A stretch of DNA of 64,000 nt from Kitasatospora xanthocidica (GTDB taxonomy: Bacteria; Actinomycetota; Actinomycetes; Streptomycetales; Streptomycetaceae), in the NCBI RefSeq assembly GCF_014656195.1, contig NZ_BNBY01000005.1, forward strand, positions 390,971-454,970, in the 5' to 3' direction. Positions 25,272-35,565 of the stretch are shown here, piece after piece (within the stretch, counting starts at the first letter, position 1; each line of letters begins with the position of its first letter). Position numbers and translations under genes: made by a program. The notes beneath the pieces are model-generated. The model saw only the letters and a list, made by a program, of their open reading frames with translations. It was not told where the DNA came from and did no database searches.

Positions 25272-26210
25272 ATGAGTGCGGGAACGGGAGCGGGAGGGGT
25301 GCCGGGGCCCTGGGGCCAGGCACCTGCCGGGCGCCCGGGCACGGATCCGGGCGCGTTGGAGCAGGTCCTGCGCGAGGTCGCGCCGGAGCGCTGGGACGCG
25401 TACGAGCGGCTGCTGCACGCGCTGGCGGACGGCCGGGTCTGGATGCTGCTCTGGCACGGTACACCGGGCAGCCCGGACGCCCAGTACGGGAACATGGAGA
25501 TCAGCGGCCACGGCTACGCGCCGGCCGTCACCTCGCCCGAGCAGCTGGCCTCCTCCGGCTGGGCGCGGGCGCACGAGGTCATCTCGGGCCGGGAGATCGC
25601 CGCTTCGCTGTACCGCACCCGCTGGGGCCTGTGGCTCAACCCGCACGCGCCCGGCGGCGGCGTCGGCGTGCCCTGGGCGGACCTGCGGCGGATCGCGGCG
25701 GGCCTGGACCGGCTGCCGGCCGGGCCGCTGAAGCTGAGCGAGCCGCAGCTCAACGCCCAGCAGTTCTTCGCGCTGCTGGAGCGCCAGGCCGGCGAGGTGC
25801 GCGCGGTCCGGGCGCTGCGCCGGGCCTGGGTGCAGCCGGCGGTGGGGGAGCCGTACCTGGCGATCGGCCTGGACCTGTACGAGAGCTCTCCGCCGGCGGT
25901 GGAGGCGGTGCGCGCGCTGATGCAGCGGGCGATCGCGGTGGCCCCGGAGGGGCTGGCGGTGTCCACGGTGGCGATGTCGGACGAGTACGACCCGGTGGCG
26001 CTGTGGATGCGCGCCAACGCGCGGCCGTTCTTCGACCGGGAGGCCGGACGTCCGGCGACCGGTCCGTACCCGCCGGTGCCGCCGCCGGCGTACCCGGGGC
26101 AGTCGATGCCCGGGCAGCCGATGCCGGGGTACGGCTACGGGACCCAGCCGCCCGCGCCGGGCTGGCAGCAGCAGCCCCAGCAGCCGTGGCCGGGCTACCC
26201 CGGGCGCTGA
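25272..26210 (+). CDS. SseB-family protein, copy 2
   Basis: About 312 aa. It shares the SseB C-terminal arrangement (VGEPYLAIGLDLYESSPPAVEAVRALMQRAI, DPVALWMRANARPFF), parallel to the end of copy 1 (DPVVEWLLTRVMPFY), so the pair probably arose by duplication. The N-terminal half reads WDAYERLLHALADGRVWMLLWHG...SPEQLASSGWARAHEVISGREIA. A Pro/Gly/Gln-rich tail (about 265-312) is unique to this copy. The ATG at 25272 has GAGGTGGG upstream. A hairpin follows at 26242-26276. Confidence 0.82.
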   Translation: MSAGTGAGGVPGPWGQAPAGRPGTDPGALEQVLREVAPERWDAYERLLHALADGRVWMLLWHGTPGSPDAQYGNMEISGHGYAPAVTSPEQLASSGWARAHEVISGREIAASLYRTRWGLWLNPHAPGGGVGVPWADLRRIAAGLDRLPAGPLKLSEPQLNAQQFFALLERQAGEVRAVRALRRAWVQPAVGEPYLAIGLDLYESSPPAVEAVRALMQRAIAVAPEGLAVSTVAMSDEYDPVALWMRANARPFFDREAGRPATGPYPPVPPPAYPGQSMPGQPMPGYGYGTQPPAPGWQQQPQQPWPGYPGR

Positions 26211-26241
26211 TCGCCGAACCGCCCGGCCGGGAATACCGCCG

Positions 26242-26276
26242 CGAAGCCGACTTGACCACCCGTCACGTCGGCTTCG
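26242..26276 (+). terminator. Terminator after the sseB pair
   Basis: CGAAGCCGAC (26242-26251) pairs with GTCGGCTTCG (26267-26276), with a 15-base loop, 30 bases past the stop. Confidence 0.65.
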
Positions 26277-26668
26277 ATGCTTTCCGGACGAATTTCCGAT
26301 TCCGGTATCAGCGCATCTTGACATGCTTGTTACAGGCGTGTGAAGAGGGATATGCCGCAGATCGGCGACGTGCATGCCAGCAGATCACAGTTGGGCATCT
26401 GTCGGTTGTCAGGTCTGGCGTAAGCCAAGTCGCATGGCAGAGAGTTCTGCGCAACGCACCGCGCATTCGGAGCCCCACAAAGGTGAGCGCGTACGCCGAC
26501 CTGCTCGTCCACGCGAAGCCCATCCCGCGTGGCGGCAGTGCCTGTGCACGACGCACTGCCGCGAACACCCGCTCCAGCTAGCACCTTTCGCACGTCCGCA
26601 GCCGCAGCGCCGAAGCCGGCGACCGGCACCCGTGGGCCGGCCACCGTCGGCGAGGGGACCAACTGACC
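26277..26668 (+). other. Gene-free region upstream of the opp operon
   Basis: Nearly 400 bases with lower GC than the surroundings and no convincing ORF. A TTGACA at 26318-26323 is an exact -35 hexamer, but no TANNNT box stands at the proper distance. Probably the promoter and long leader of the oligopeptide operon. Confidence 0.4.
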
Positions 26669-27658
26669 ATGACCGCATCCGTGACCACCGCCGGGAACGA
26701 ACCGGAGGCAGCAGCCCCCGACGGCCCGGCCAAGAAGATCGAGGGCCGCTCCCTCGGTCAAATCGCCTGGACCCGCTTCAAGCGGGACAAGGCCGCCGTC
26801 GCCGGCGGCGTCGTGGTGATCCTCCTGATCCTCCTCGCCGTTCTGGCCAAGCCGATCGAGTCGCTGTTCGGACTCGACCCGGACGCCCTCCACCAGGACC
26901 TCCTGGACGCCAACCTGGGCGGTCTGCCGCTCGGCGACTGGGGCGGCATGAGCCTGGACCACCCGCTCGGCGTCGACCCCCTGCAGGGCCGTGACCTGCT
27001 CACCCGCGTCATCGAGGGCTCCTGGGTCTCCCTGCTGGTCGCCTTCGGCGCGACCCTGCTGTCCAACACCATCGGCACCGTGCTCGGCATCATGGCCGGC
27101 TACTACGGCGGCTGGGTGGACACGCTGATCAGCCGCGTCATGGACGTCTTCCTCGCCTTCCCGCTGCTGCTGTTCGCGATCGCGATCTCGACCTCGCTGC
27201 AGGGCGGCGCGTTCGGCCTGCACGGCCTGCCGCTGCACATGATGGTGCTGATCTTCGTGATCGGCTTCTTCAACTGGCCCTACATGGGCCGGATCGTGCG
27301 CGGCCAGACGCTCTCGCTGCGTGAGCGGGAGTTCGTCCACGCGGCCCGCAGCCTCGGCGCCCGCGGCCCGTTCATCCTGTTCAAGGAGCTGCTGCCCAAC
27401 CTGGTCGGTCCGATCCTGGTCTACTCGACCCTGCTGATCCCGACCAACATCCTCTTCGAGGCCGGGCTGAGCTTCCTCGGTGTCGGCATCCAGCCGCCCC
27501 AGGCCTCCTGGGGCGGAATGCTCCAGGACGCGATCCGGTACTACCAGGTGGACCCCCAGTACATGGTCGTCCCCGGTCTGGCGATCTTCATCACCGTGCT
27601 CGCCTTCAACCTGCTCGGCGACGGGCTGCGCGACGCCCTCGATCCCAAGAGCAACTGA
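26669..27658 (+). CDS. Oligopeptide/dipeptide ABC transporter permease (OppC/DppC type)
   Basis: 329 aa. An N-terminal OppC_N segment (GQIAWTRFKRDKAAVAGGVVVILLIL) is followed by the BPD_transp_1 domain (about 110-325) with the EAA-like loop REREFVHAARSLGARGPFILFKELLPN, which contacts the ATPase. First gene of a five-gene operon with unusual order (permease C, binding protein, permease B, ATPase D, ATPase F). GAGGGGA lies upstream of the ATG. Confidence 0.93.
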   Translation: MTASVTTAGNEPEAAAPDGPAKKIEGRSLGQIAWTRFKRDKAAVAGGVVVILLILLAVLAKPIESLFGLDPDALHQDLLDANLGGLPLGDWGGMSLDHPLGVDPLQGRDLLTRVIEGSWVSLLVAFGATLLSNTIGTVLGIMAGYYGGWVDTLISRVMDVFLAFPLLLFAIAISTSLQGGAFGLHGLPLHMMVLIFVIGFFNWPYMGRIVRGQTLSLREREFVHAARSLGARGPFILFKELLPNLVGPILVYSTLLIPTNILFEAGLSFLGVGIQPPQASWGGMLQDAIRYYQVDPQYMVVPGLAIFITVLAFNLLGDGLRDALDPKSN

Positions 27659-27709
27659 CGCCGCGTCAGACCCTCCCTCCTCCACATCCTCAAGGGGTTG
27701 ATCTCACCC

Positions 27710-29470
27710 ATGCGTAGGTCCCGTACCGTCGCCCTGACCGCAATGGCCGCCGCCGCGGTCCTGGTCGTCACCGGTTGCTCCAGCTCGTCGAAGAGCGGCG
27801 ACTCCTCCTCGTCCTCCGCCGCGGGCGCCGGTGCCGACGCGGCCACCAAGAACATCGTCAACGCCTCGGACAAGAAGGGCGGGACGGTCACCTTCGAGAT
27901 GAAGGGCACCCCGGACTCGCTCGACCCGGGCAACACGTACTACGCGTACATCTACAACTTCTCGCGCCTGTACGCCCGGCCGCTGACCACCTTCAACCCG
28001 GCCGCCGGCGAGGACGGCAACAAGCTCGTCCCCGACCTCGCCGAGTCGATGGGCCAGCCGAGCGCGGACGGTCTGAGCTGGACGTACAAGCTCCGCAAGG
28101 GCCTGAAGTACGACGACGGCACGCCGATCACCTCGAAGGACGTCAAGTACGCCGTCGAGCGCTCCAACTTCGCGCCGGACGTGAACTCCAACGGCCCGAC
28201 CTACTTCCACGACCTGCTGGTGGACAACCCGACGCCGTACGCGGGCCCGTACAAGGACAAGGAAGGTGATCTGAAGTCGATCGAGACCCCCGACGACACC
28301 ACGATCGTCTTCCACCTGCAGCACCCGTTCGCGGACTTCGACTACCTGGTGAGCGCCCCGCAGACCGCGCCGGTCCCGCAGGCCAAGGACACCGGTGCCG
28401 ACTACGTCAAGCACATCGTGTCCTCGGGCTCCTTCAAGTTCGAGTCCTACGAGGACGGCAAGCAGGCCACCCTGGTCCCGAACACCAACTGGGACAAGAG
28501 CACGGACCCGATCCGGAAGCAGCTGCCGGACAAGATCCAGCTCAAGATGAACATCGACCAGGCCACCATCGACAAGGACCTGCTGGCCGGCAACGCCCAG
28601 GTCGACCTGGTGGGTGGCGGTGTCGACCCGCAGACCCAGGCGCAGATCCTGCAGAACCCGAAGCTGAAGGCCAAGACCGACAACGCCTACGGCGGCCGTC
28701 TGGTCTACCTGGCGATCAACTCCAAGGTCGCGCCGTTCGACAACGTCGAGTGCCGCAAGGCCGTCCAGTTCGCGATCGACAAGGTCTCGGTGCAGACCGC
28801 CGAGGGCGGCCCGATCCGCGGCCAGATCGCCAACACGGTGCTCCCGCCGGACATCCCGGGCCACCAGGACTTCAACCTGTACGAGACCAAGGACAACAAG
28901 GGTGACGAGGCCAAGGCCAAGGACGCCCTGAAGGCCTGCGGCAAGGACGGCATCAACACCGTCCTGTCGGCCCGCACCGAGCGCGCCACCGAGGTCGCCG
29001 CCGCCACCTCGATCCAGGCCGCGCTGAAGAAGGTCGGCATCAACGCCGAGATCCAGCAGTACCCGCAGGGCAAGTACCTGACCGACAGCGCCGGCGCGCC
29101 GCAGTTCACCCAGGACCACAACATCGGTCTGATGATGATGCAGTGGGGCGCGGACTGGCCGACCGGCTACGGCTTCCTGCAGCAGGTCGTCGACGGCCGC
29201 GCGATCAAGGCCTCCGGCAACAGCAACCTGTCCCAGCTGAACGACCCGTCCGTCAACAAGCTGATCGACGACGCGGCCGTCAACCCGGACAAGGCCGCCC
29301 GCGAGAAGATCTACGGCGACATCGACAAGAAGGTCATGGAGCAGGCCGTCATCGTCCCGCTGACCTACTTCAAGGTCTTCCTGTACCGCCCGGACAGCGC
29401 CACCAACCTGGCCTCCACCCCGGCGTTCTCGGGCGAGTACGACTACCTGAACATCGGCTCCGCCAAGTAA
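27710..29470 (+). CDS. Oligopeptide ABC transporter substrate-binding lipoprotein
   Basis: About 586 aa solute-binding protein of family 5 (OppA/DppA). Lipoprotein signal with lipobox VVTGC (Cys near 22) and a Ser-rich linker, then family hallmarks: GTPDSLDPGNTYYAYIYNFSRLYARPL, GLSWTYKLRKGLKYDDGTPITSKDVKYAVERS, and VECRKAVQFAIDK. Expected to capture peptides at the membrane surface and hand them to the adjacent permeases. The ATG at 27710 is chosen over an upstream TTG because AAGGGG is then well placed and the signal peptide starts at once. Confidence 0.94.
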   Translation: MRRSRTVALTAMAAAAVLVVTGCSSSSKSGDSSSSSAAGAGADAATKNIVNASDKKGGTVTFEMKGTPDSLDPGNTYYAYIYNFSRLYARPLTTFNPAAGEDGNKLVPDLAESMGQPSADGLSWTYKLRKGLKYDDGTPITSKDVKYAVERSNFAPDVNSNGPTYFHDLLVDNPTPYAGPYKDKEGDLKSIETPDDTTIVFHLQHPFADFDYLVSAPQTAPVPQAKDTGADYVKHIVSSGSFKFESYEDGKQATLVPNTNWDKSTDPIRKQLPDKIQLKMNIDQATIDKDLLAGNAQVDLVGGGVDPQTQAQILQNPKLKAKTDNAYGGRLVYLAINSKVAPFDNVECRKAVQFAIDKVSVQTAEGGPIRGQIANTVLPPDIPGHQDFNLYETKDNKGDEAKAKDALKACGKDGINTVLSARTERATEVAAATSIQAALKKVGINAEIQQYPQGKYLTDSAGAPQFTQDHNIGLMMMQWGADWPTGYGFLQQVVDGRAIKASGNSNLSQLNDPSVNKLIDDAAVNPDKAAREKIYGDIDKKVMEQAVIVPLTYFKVFLYRPDSATNLASTPAFSGEYDYLNIGSAK

Positions 29471-29568
29471 GAGCCTGGCTCCGCATCCCTGAAGGCAGGT
29501 GAAGGCAGCGGCGCCCGCCGCCGTCCGGAGGATCCCGGACGGCGGCGGGCCGCCGGAGCCGCCCAACT

Positions 29569-30579
29569 GTGTTTGCCTACATCATCCGCAGGATCTTCGC
29601 TGCGGTGATTCTGCTGCTGGTCGTCAGCGCGGTCACCTTCGCGATCTTCTTCCTGCTCCCGCGCTTCGCCGGCGAGACGGCCGACCAACTGGCCGCCCAG
29701 TACATCGGGAAGAACCCCTCCCCGGAGGCGATCGCGGCGGTCAAGCAGAACCTCGGCCTCGACCAGCCGCTGTACGCCCAGTACTGGAACTTCCTCAAGG
29801 GGCTGGTCAGCGGCGCCGAGTACAAGTTCGGGCCGGAACCGGCCACCTGCCACGTGCCCTGCTTCGGCTACTCCTTCAAGAACCACCTGGAGGTCTGGCC
29901 CGAGCTGTCCAAGCGGATCCCGATCACCGTCTCGCTCGCCGCCGGTGCGGCCGTGCTGTGGCTGGTCTCCGGCGTCGCCACCGGCGTCGTCTCCGCCCTC
30001 AAGCCGCGGTCGATCTTCGACCGGATCTCCATGGGCGTCGCCCTCGCCGGCGTGTCGCTGCCGGTCTTCTTCACCGGTGCGCTGCTGCTCACGCTGTTCA
30101 GCTACGAGTGGCCGATCCTGGACAACCTGCAGTACGTCGACTTCACCGACAACCCGCTGATGTGGGCCCGCAACCTGATCCTCCCCTGGATCTCGCTGGC
30201 CTTCCTCTACTCCGCGCTCTACGCCCGGCTCACCCGCGCCGGGATGCTGGAGACCATGAGCGAGGACTACATCCGCACCGCCCGGGCCAAGGGCCTGGTC
30301 GAGCGCAAGGTCGTCACCCGGCACGGACTGCGCGCCGCGCTCACCCCGATCGTCACCATCTTCGGCATGGACCTCGGGCTGCTGCTCGGCGGTGCGCTGA
30401 TCACCGAGCAGGTGTTCTCGCTCCAGGGCGTCGGCCAGTTCGCCGTCCAGGCGATCTCCGACAACGACCTGCCCAAGATCCTCGGCGTCACCCTGCTGGC
30501 CGCCTTCTTCATCGTCGCCTGCAACCTCGTGGTCGACCTCCTGTACGCCCTCGTCGACCCCCGGGTGAGGCTCTCGTGA
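29569..30579 (+). CDS. Oligopeptide/dipeptide ABC transporter permease (OppB/DppB type)
   Basis: 336 aa, GTG start (CCGGAG upstream). It opens MFAYIIRRIFAAVILLLVVS as OppB proteins do; the periplasmic loop (about 60-110) carries a Cys pair (ATCHVPCFG); the transport domain has ETMSEDYIRTARAKGLVERKVVTRHGLRAAL, the EAA loop. It ends in a GTGA overlap with the next ATPase gene, so translation is coupled. Confidence 0.93.
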   Translation: MFAYIIRRIFAAVILLLVVSAVTFAIFFLLPRFAGETADQLAAQYIGKNPSPEAIAAVKQNLGLDQPLYAQYWNFLKGLVSGAEYKFGPEPATCHVPCFGYSFKNHLEVWPELSKRIPITVSLAAGAAVLWLVSGVATGVVSALKPRSIFDRISMGVALAGVSLPVFFTGALLLTLFSYEWPILDNLQYVDFTDNPLMWARNLILPWISLAFLYSALYARLTRAGMLETMSEDYIRTARAKGLVERKVVTRHGLRAALTPIVTIFGMDLGLLLGGALITEQVFSLQGVGQFAVQAISDNDLPKILGVTLLAAFFIVACNLVVDLLYALVDPRVRLS

Positions 30580-31652
30580 CCGAGCTCCAGAAGACCACGG
30601 CAGCCGCCGCTCCCGGATCGGCACCGTCCAGCGACCCGTTCCTGTCCGTGCGCGACCTGCGGATCCACTTCGACACCGACGACGGCCTGGTCCGCTCGGT
30701 CGACGGGGTCAGCTTCGACCTGCACAAGGGCCGCACCCTCGGCATCGTCGGTGAGTCCGGCTCCGGCAAGTCCGTCACCTCGCTGGGCATCATGGGCCTG
30801 CACCGCTCCAAGCGGGCCCGGATCAGCGGCGAGATCCGGCTCGACGGCGAGGACCTGATCACCGCCGGCCCGGACCGGGTGCGCCAGCTGCGCGGCCGCC
30901 AGATGGCGATGATCTTCCAGGACCCGCTGACCGCGATGCACCCCTACTACACGGTGGGGCAGCAGATCGTCGAGGCCTACCGGGTGCACCACCCCGAGGC
31001 CAACAAGAAGCAGGCCAGGACCCGCGCGATCGAGATGCTCGACCGGGTCGGCATCCCGCAGCCGGACCGCCGGGTGGACGACTACCCGCACCAGTTCTCC
31101 GGCGGCATGCGCCAGCGCGCGATGATCGCCATGGCCCTGGTCAACGACCCCTCGCTGCTGATCGCCGACGAGCCCACCACCGCCCTGGACGTCACCGTCC
31201 AGGCGCAGATCCTGGACCTCATCCGCGACCTCCAGGACGAGTTCGGCTCCGCCGTCATCATCATCACCCACGACCTCGGGGTCGTCGCCGAACTGGCCGA
31301 CGACATCCTGGTCATGTACGGCGGCAAGTGCGTCGAGCGCGGGCCGGCCGAGACCCTCTTCGACGCGCCCGAACACCCCTACACCTGGGGCCTGCTGGGC
31401 TCGATGCCGCGCCTGGACCGGGAGCTGCAGGACCGGCTCGTCCCGGTCAAGGGCACCCCGCCCAGCCTGATCAACGTGCCGACGGGCTGCGCCTTCCACC
31501 CGCGCTGCCCGTACGCCGCCCTGACCGACGGGCGCTCCACCGGCGAGCTCCCGGTGCTGGCCGAGGCCGCGCCCGGGCACTTCGCGGCCTGCCACCTGCC
31601 GGCCGACGAGCGGCACCGCATCTTCGCCGAAGAGATCGCGCCCCGGCTGTGA
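30576..31652 (+). CDS. Oligopeptide ABC transporter ATP-binding protein (OppD/DppD type)
   Basis: About 358 aa. Walker [10 protein letters not shown]-loop [14 protein letters not shown], signature [10 protein letters not shown], Walker [15 protein letters not shown] and switch His in ITHDLGV, with the peptide-transporter C-terminal extension containing [11 protein letters not shown]. The GTG start overlaps the stop of the permease gene (GTGA). Energises import with the following OppF-type ATPase. Confidence 0.95.
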   Translation: MTELQKTTAAAAPGSAPSSDPFLSVRDLRIHFDTDDGLVRSVDGVSFDLHKGRTLGIVGESGSGKSVTSLGIMGLHRSKRARISGEIRLDGEDLITAGPDRVRQLRGRQMAMIFQDPLTAMHPYYTVGQQIVEAYRVHHPEANKKQARTRAIEMLDRVGIPQPDRRVDDYPHQFSGGMRQRAMIAMALVNDPSLLIADEPTTALDVTVQAQILDLIRDLQDEFGSAVIIITHDLGVVAELADDILVMYGGKCVERGPAETLFDAPEHPYTWGLLGSMPRLDRELQDRLVPVKGTPPSLINVPTGCAFHPRCPYAALTDGRSTGELPVLAEAAPGHFAACHLPADERHRIFAEEIAPRL

Positions 31653-31686
31653 GCCCGGCCTCGTACCACCTTTCTGGAGAGAACCG

Positions 31687-32763
31687 ATGACGGACACCCA
31701 GACGGCGCCGATCCCGTCGCCGGCCCCCGCCCCCGACCGCGAGCCGCTGCTGAAGGTGACGGGCCTGACCCGGCACTTCCCGATCCGCGGCGGACTGATG
31801 CGGCGCCAGACCGGCGCGGTCCGGGCCGTCGACGGCATCGACTTCACCGTCAACGCGGGCGAGACGCTCGGCGTCGTCGGCGAGTCCGGCTGCGGCAAGT
31901 CGACCATGGGTCGGCTCGTCACCCGGCTCGACGAGCCGACCGGCGGGAAGATCGAGTTCGAGGGCACCGACATCACCCACCTGAGCGCCGGGGCGATGCG
32001 GCCGCTGCGCCGCGACATCCAGATGATCTTCCAGGACCCGTACTCCTCGCTGAACCCCCGGCACACCGTCGGCACCATCGTCGGCGCGCCGTTCAAGCTG
32101 CAGAACGCGATCCCGGCGGGCGGGCTCAAGAAGGCCGTCCAGGAGCTGCTGGAGCTGTGCGGCCTCAGCCCCGAGCACTACAACCGCTACCCGCACGAGT
32201 TCTCCGGCGGCCAGCGCCAGCGCATCGGCATCGCCCGGGCGCTCGCCCTGAAGCCGAAGATGATCGTCGCGGACGAGCCGGTCTCGGCCCTGGACGTCTC
32301 GATCCAGGCGCAGGTGGTCAACCTGCTGGACGACCTCCAGAAGGAGCTCGGCCTGACCTATCTGATCATCGCGCACGACCTCTCGGTGGTCCGGCACGTC
32401 TCGGACCGGGTCGCCGTGATGTACCTCGGCAAGGTCGTGGAGATCGCCGACCGGGACTCGCTCTACCGCAGCCCGATGCACCCGTACACCAACGCGCTGA
32501 TGTCCGCCGTGCCGGTCCCCGACCCGCGCCGCCGGCAGCGCGCCGGGCGCGAGCGGATCCTGCTCACCGGCGACGTCCCCTCCCCGATCAACCCGCCCAG
32601 CGGCTGCCGCTTCCGCACCCGCTGCTGGAAGGCGCAGGACGTCTGCTCCACCCAGGAGCCGCCGCTGGTGGCGCTGAAGACCGGGCACCAGGTGGCGTGT
32701 CACTTCCCGGAGAACGGGCCGGAGAACGGGCCGGAGGACGCGCCCGGTACGTCGGAGGCCTGA
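31687..32763 (+). CDS. Oligopeptide ABC transporter ATP-binding protein (OppF/DppF type)
   Basis: 358 aa. Walker [10 protein letters not shown]-loop [18 protein letters not shown], signature [10 protein letters not shown], Walker [15 protein letters not shown], His switch [21 protein letters not shown] and C-terminal [15 protein letters not shown]. Last gene of the operon, 34 bases after its partner ATPase. The tail has a short repeat ([10 protein letters not shown]). Confidence 0.95.
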   Translation: MTDTQTAPIPSPAPAPDREPLLKVTGLTRHFPIRGGLMRRQTGAVRAVDGIDFTVNAGETLGVVGESGCGKSTMGRLVTRLDEPTGGKIEFEGTDITHLSAGAMRPLRRDIQMIFQDPYSSLNPRHTVGTIVGAPFKLQNAIPAGGLKKAVQELLELCGLSPEHYNRYPHEFSGGQRQRIGIARALALKPKMIVADEPVSALDVSIQAQVVNLLDDLQKELGLTYLIIAHDLSVVRHVSDRVAVMYLGKVVEIADRDSLYRSPMHPYTNALMSAVPVPDPRRRQRAGRERILLTGDVPSPINPPSGCRFRTRCWKAQDVCSTQEPPLVALKTGHQVACHFPENGPENGPEDAPGTSEA

Positions 32764-32808
32764 GGCCGCAGGCGGAGGGGAGGGTTCCGCACAGGTCATA
32801 GTTGTGTG

Positions 32809-33468
32809 GTGACCTCGCAGATCTTCCCCTCCGACGTGCAGCAGTCGCTGGACCTCGTCGGCATCTTCGTCTTCGCCCTCTCCGGGGGCCTGCTCGCCGT
32901 CCGCAAGAACATGGACATCTTCGGGATCTGTGTGCTGGCCGAGGTCACGGCCCTCGGCGGCGGGGTGATGCGCGACCTGGTGATCGGGGCGACCCCGGTC
33001 GCCGCCTTCACCAACCTCGGCTACTTCGTGACCCCGCTCGCCGCCGCCCTGGTGGTGTTCTTCCTGCACCCCGAGGTCGAGCGGATCAACCGCGCCGTGC
33101 AGACCCTGGACGCCCTCGGGCTCGGGCTGTTCTGCGTCACCGGCACCGCCAAGGCGCACGACTACGGGCTCGGCGCGGTCGCCGCGATCGCGCTCGGCAT
33201 GGTGACGGCGGCCGGCGGCGGCGTGATCCGCGACATCCTGGCCGGGGAGATCCCCTCGCTGCTGCGCTGGGACCGGGAGATCTACGCCGTCCCGGCGCTG
33301 GTCGGCGCCGCCCTGGTCGCGCTGCTGATCGGCACCGACCGGCTCACCGGCCTGACCGGCACCGCCGCCGCGCTCACCGCCTTCGGCCTGCGGATGCTCG
33401 CCCTGAAGTACGGCTGGCGCGCCCCGCGGGCCTGGCACCGCAACGGTTCTCGCACCAGCGAGGAGTAG
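32809..33468 (+). CDS. TRIC-family (UPF0126) membrane channel protein
   Basis: About 219 aa with seven hydrophobic helices in two repeats. Each repeat carries the family GGG motif: ALGGGVMRDLVIG and AAGGGVIRDILAGEIPSLLR. Bacterial members form trimeric K+/cation channels. CATAGT at 32797-32802 ends seven bases before the GTG at 32809, so the gene is probably leaderless (GTG 32806 is also in frame). Its last 95 bases overlap the convergent IclR gene. Confidence 0.88.
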   Translation: MTSQIFPSDVQQSLDLVGIFVFALSGGLLAVRKNMDIFGICVLAEVTALGGGVMRDLVIGATPVAAFTNLGYFVTPLAAALVVFFLHPEVERINRAVQTLDALGLGLFCVTGTAKAHDYGLGAVAAIALGMVTAAGGGVIRDILAGEIPSLLRWDREIYAVPALVGAALVALLIGTDRLTGLTGTAAALTAFGLRMLALKYGWRAPRAWHRNGSRTSEE

Positions 33469-34138
33469 GCGAGCCGCCGTACGCCAGCGAGATCGCCTCG
33501 GCCGTGCAGAGCAGCTCCGGGACCATCCGGGCCAGCTCGGCCGGCGGCACCTCGCCGGCCGGGGCGCTCAGCGCGCAGGCCGCGACCGTCCGTCCGCCGC
33601 TGCCCTCGACCGGTGCGGCCACGCAGGTCACCGGCTCCCGGTGCTCGGCCGACTCGGCCGCCCAGCCCCGGCGGCGCACCGCCGCCAGCTCGGGCTCCTC
33701 GGCGCCGTCCGCGGGCAGCCCGGCGAGCAGCACCCGGCCGACCGCCGTACCCGTCACCGGGGCGCGGCGCCCGATCCGGGACGGCTCGGCGGCCGACGGT
33801 CCGGCCACCTCGTCCAGGTAGAGCACCTCGCCGTCGTGCAGCACGGCGAGGCGCACGGTGTAGCCGCAGCGGGCGTTGAGCGCGGCCAGGTACGGCGCGG
33901 CGACCTGCCGGACGTCGAAGTCCTCCAGCGCGCGGTGGGCCAGCGAGAGCACCCGGCCGCCGAGGCGGTAGCGCAGGTCGGGCTGGCGCCGGGCGAAGCC
34001 GTGCTCCTCCAGGGTGCGCAGCAGCCTCAGCGCGGTGGACTTGTGCACCCCGAGGCTGCTCGCGGCCTGCTCCAGCGAGAGCGGGGCCTCACCGAGCGCG
34101 TCGAGCAGGGTCAGCGCGCGGTCGACCGACTGCGACAT
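33374..34138 (-). CDS. IclR-family transcriptional regulator
   Basis: About 254 aa. Winged helix at the N-terminus ([47 protein letters not shown]), then the IclR effector domain ([47 protein letters not shown]). Family members normally end near [10 protein letters not shown]; here some 30 Arg/Gly-rich residues follow, encoded antisense to the end of the TRIC gene. That suggests loss of the original stop and readthrough. Target genes are not evident. Confidence 0.88.
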   Translation of the reverse strand: MSQSVDRALTLLDALGEAPLSLEQAASSLGVHKSTALRLLRTLEEHGFARRQPDLRYRLGGRVLSLAHRALEDFDVRQVAAPYLAALNARCGYTVRLAVLHDGEVLYLDEVAGPSAAEPSRIGRRAPVTGTAVGRVLLAGLPADGAEEPELAAVRRRGWAAESAEHREPVTCVAAPVEGSGGRTVAACALSAPAGEVPPAELARMVPELLCTAEAISLAYGGSPTPRWCENRCGARPAGRASRTSGRASAGRRR

Positions 34139-34319
34139 GACGCCCCCGTGGATCCGGCTGAGAAACGTCCGCCAGGCTAACCGCTGGACGGCACAGTGGT
34201 ACAAATCGGTCCGGACACCGCCGTCCGGCATTGGTACAGACCAGTGCTGCCGCGGTGTCACCGGCCGGGCGATGGCCGGAACGATGCGCAGGCCCGGGGT
34301 GCGGCGCCCGGAAGCCCTC

Positions 34320-34325
34320 TACAAT
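34320..34325 (+). promoter_or_regulatory. -10 box of the cysteine desulfurase gene
   Basis: TACAAT is a near-consensus -10. With the usual seven-base distance, transcription starts at about 34332, three bases before ATG 34335, giving a near-leaderless mRNA and favouring that ATG over the one at 34329. Confidence 0.55.
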
Positions 34326-34334
34326 CGGATGGTT

Positions 34335-35516
34335 ATGCCATACCTGGACCATGCGGCGACCACGCCGATGCTGCCCGAGGCGATCGCCGCGATGACGGCG
34401 CACCTGGGGGTGGTCGGCAATGCCTCGGCCCTGCACGCGGCCGGCCGCCGGGCCCGCCGGGTGGTCGAGGAGTCCCGCGAGTCGCTCGCCGAATCGCTCG
34501 GCGCCCGCCCCAGCGAGATCGTGTTCACCGGCGGCGGCACCGAGTCCGACAACCTCGCGGTCAAGGGCCTCTACTGGGCCCGCCGCGACGCCGACCCGGC
34601 CCGCACCCGGGTGCTGAGCAGCCCCGTCGAACACCACGCCGTCCTGGACGCGGTGCACTGGCTCTCCGAGCACGAGGGCGCCACCGTCGAGTACCTGCCG
34701 GTGGACGAGTACGGGCGGGTGCACCCCGAGGCGCTGCGCGCGGCCGTCGAGCGCGACCCCTCGTCGGTCGCCCTGGTCACCGTGATGTGGGCCAACAACG
34801 AGGTCGGCACCGTCCAGCCGGTGCGCGAACTCGCCGCCGTCGCCGCCGAGTACGGCATCCCGATGCACGCCGACGCGGTGCAGGCGCTCGGTCAGCTCCC
34901 GGTCTCCTTCGCCGAGTCCGGGCTCACCGCGCTCACCGTCACCGGCCACAAGATCGGCGGCCCGTTCGGCATCGGCGCCCTGCTGCTCTCCCGCGGCGCC
35001 ACGCCCGTACCGCTGCTCCACGGCGGCGGCCAGGAACGCGACGTGCGCTCCGGCACCCTGGACGCCCCCGGCGCCGCCGGCTTCGCGGCCGCCGCGGCGG
35101 TGGCCGTGGCCCACCGCGAGGAGCACGCGGTGGTGCTCGGCGCGCTGCGGGACTCCCTGGTCTCGGCGGTGCTGGCCGCCGTGCCCGACGCCGTGCTCAA
35201 CGGCGACCCCAAGCCCGGAGGCCGGCTCCCCGCCAACGCCCACTTCTCCTTCCCCGGCTGCGAGGGTGACGCGCTGCTGATGCTGCTCGACGCGGCCGGC
35301 ATCGAGTGCTCGACCGGCTCGGCCTGCACCGCCGGGGTGCCGCAGCCCAGCCACGTGCTGCTCGCCATGGGCGTCGACCCGCTGCTGGCGCGCGCGTCGC
35401 TGCGGTTCTCGCTCGGGCACACCTCGGTGCGGGAGGACGTCACCGCGCTCGCCGAGGCCATCGGGCCGGTCGTCCAGCGGGCGCGCAACGCCGGGCTGGC
35501 GTCGGTGCGGCGGTAG
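34335..35516 (+). CDS. Cysteine desulfurase (IscS/NifS class)
   Basis: About 393 aa PLP enzyme that takes sulfur from cysteine as a persulfide. Motifs: [51 protein letters not shown] lysine in [15 protein letters not shown], and the catalytic cysteine in [18 protein letters not shown]. The 49-base gap to mnmA and shared strand suggest that it feeds sulfur to tRNA 2-thiouridylation. There is no clear ribosome site, in keeping with near-leaderless transcription from TACAAT at 34320. Confidence 0.94.
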   Translation: MPYLDHAATTPMLPEAIAAMTAHLGVVGNASALHAAGRRARRVVEESRESLAESLGARPSEIVFTGGGTESDNLAVKGLYWARRDADPARTRVLSSPVEHHAVLDAVHWLSEHEGATVEYLPVDEYGRVHPEALRAAVERDPSSVALVTVMWANNEVGTVQPVRELAAVAAEYGIPMHADAVQALGQLPVSFAESGLTALTVTGHKIGGPFGIGALLLSRGATPVPLLHGGGQERDVRSGTLDAPGAAGFAAAAAVAVAHREEHAVVLGALRDSLVSAVLAAVPDAVLNGDPKPGGRLPANAHFSFPGCEGDALLMLLDAAGIECSTGSACTAGVPQPSHVLLAMGVDPLLARASLRFSLGHTSVREDVTALAEAIGPVVQRARNAGLASVRR

Positions 35517-35549
35517 GTTTTCCCCGCCCGGGCATGTCCGGCGGCCCCG

Positions 35550-35555
35550 TACTCT
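35550..35555 (+). promoter_or_regulatory. -10-like box ahead of mnmA
   Basis: TACTCT lies ten bases before the ATG of mnmA, giving a very short leader. It may supply a second promoter inside the desulfurase-mnmA pair. Confidence 0.35.
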
Positions 35556-35565
35556 TGTAGTCACC

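Noticed and set aside
26318..26346. Consensus TTGACA as promoter of the opp operon
   Set aside because: No TANNNT hexamer at 16-19 bases; kept only as a remark.
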